Position numbers and translations under genes: made by a program. A stretch of DNA of 12,482 bases from Aminidesulfovibrio sp040307135 (GTDB taxonomy: Bacteria > Desulfobacterota > Desulfovibrionia > Desulfovibrionales > Desulfovibrionaceae): assembly GCA_040307135.1 (NCBI GenBank), contig JAWRKD010000169.1, positions 1-12,482 of the forward strand. The letters are read 5' to 3'. The notes below the pieces were generated by a model. The model was not told where the DNA came from, did no database searches, and was given only the letters and a program-made list of their open reading frames with translations. This document shows, piece after piece, positions 11,860 to 12,482 of the stretch (position 1 is its first letter; each line of letters opens with the position of its first letter).

Positions 11860-12482
11860 ATGCCGCCGTGGGACGATGCCCTGCTCTCCGGTGAATACAT
11901 ACAGGGAAAGATAGGAAAAATTCAAGCGGGGACTGTCGGCCTCGTGCTGGGCTCGGGCCTGGGCGGGGCCCTGGCCGCGTTCAAGCCAACCGCCTCCCTG
12001 CCCTACGCCTCCATTCCCGGCTTTCCCCGGGCCGGAGTGCCGGGCCACGCCGGACGCCTCCTGGCCGGAAAAATGTCCGGCCGCCCGCTGCTGGTTCTGG
12101 CGGGCCGCTTCCACCTTTACGAGGGCCACAGCGCGGCCCAGGTCTGCGCCGGGGTGCGCGCCCTGGCGGCCCTGGGCCTGCGCACCCTGATCCTGACCAA
12201 CACCGCGGGCTCGCTCAACCCGCTCTTCCCGGCCGGGCGGCTCATGTGCCTGGCCGACCACATCAACCTGAGCGGGCACAACCCCCTGGCCGGCCCCCTG
12301 GACCCGGCCCTGGGCGACCCCTTCCTGGACATGGGCCGGGCCTACGACCCGGGCCTGCGCGAACTGGCCCTGGAGCAGGCCGCCCGCCTGGGCCTGCGCC
12401 TGGAGCAGGGCGTCTATCTTCAGGTCCCGGGCCCCAGCCTGGAGACACCGGCCGAGACCCGGGCCTTCCCCCCCCAGGGCGC
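11860..12482 (+). CDS. punA: Purine nucleoside phosphorylase, N-terminal part (3' end outside window)
   Basis: It cleaves purine nucleosides with phosphate to give the free base and (deoxy)ribose-1-phosphate, in purine salvage. The 207 visible residues match the trimeric (PNP/MTAP-type) family: phosphate loop G31-S32-G33-L-G, IPGFP (52-56), H63 in PGHAG, R83 and H85 in GRFHLYEGH, TNTAGSLNP (113-121), DHINLSGHNPL (133-143) and the purine-site glutamate E195 in GPSLETPAE. The base-specificity residue of the C-terminal part lies outside, so guanosine, inosine or methylthioadenosine preference cannot be called. The ATG at 11860 has GAGGAG (11848-11853) at 6 nt. The frame is open to the window end. 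The last residues read F-P-P-Q-G where relatives have charged residues, caused by a run of C (12469-12476). The gene is divergent from motA. Confidence 0.94.
   Translation, partial: MPPWDDALLSGEYIQGKIGKIQAGTVGLVLGSGLGGALAAFKPTASLPYASIPGFPRAGVPGHAGRLLAGKMSGRPLLVLAGRFHLYEGHSAAQVCAGVRALAALGLRTLILTNTAGSLNPLFPAGRLMCLADHINLSGHNPLAGPLDPALGDPFLDMGRAYDPGLRELALEQAARLGLRLEQGVYLQVPGPSLETPAETRAFPPQG

Noticed and set aside
9997..12279. Minus-strand 760-codon open frame crossing motB, motA and the phosphorylase leader
   Set aside because: It overlaps three recognisable genes out of frame and shows no coherent protein character.
1..12482. CRISPR arrays, tRNA or rRNA genes, insertion sequences, integrases
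   Set aside because: I saw no regularly spaced repeats, cloverleaf-like segments, transposase motifs or attachment sites on either strand.

Overview
The window is about two-thirds GC for most of its length. Gene content and layout (a PomA/PomB-like stator, a PilZ protein, an unusual three-gene acyl-CoA carboxylase set and ssb in one run) fit a Desulfovibrio-type member of the Desulfobacterota. That placement is inference from gene style and order; no rRNA or other phylogenetic marker is present.

Layout. Left block, plus strand (2-3016): the 3' part of an SNF2-family helicase-like ATPase, a multi-pass membrane protein of unknown function, and a small DUF3783-like protein whose start overlaps the membrane-protein gene. 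Then comes an AT-rich island (about 3017-4260, roughly 40% GC by eye) on the minus strand. It holds two genes I do not recognise: an outer-membrane-type lipoprotein followed by a 126-aa helical protein. The lipoprotein's signal-peptide end is GC-richer, like the host. Between the island and the next block are a strong rho-independent terminator (4514-4542, minus) and the probable promoter of the two-gene unit.

Main block, minus strand, 11741 down to 4575: eight tightly packed genes reading motA - motB - pilZ - accC-like biotin carboxylase - fused carboxyltransferase (alpha then beta) - tandem biotinyl-domain protein - small hypothetical - ssb. All gaps are under 50 nt, several starts touch or overlap the previous stop, and the first clear terminator is after ssb. 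The three middle genes together supply every activity of an acetyl/acyl-CoA carboxylase, but each departs from the textbook form: the fusion order is alpha-beta, the beta zinc finger has a C-x7-C first pair plus two extra cysteines, and the carrier has two biotinyl domains, neither with the normal (A)MKM site. The stator and PilZ genes suggest c-di-GMP-tuned, possibly sodium-driven motility.

Right end, plus strand: the 5' part of a trimeric-type purine nucleoside phosphorylase, divergent from motA across a 118-nt region with hairpins and a promoter-like AT pocket. No tRNA, rRNA, CRISPR array, insertion sequence or integrase is visible. The most unusual items are the noncanonical carboxylase cassette and the low-GC lipoprotein/helical-protein pair.
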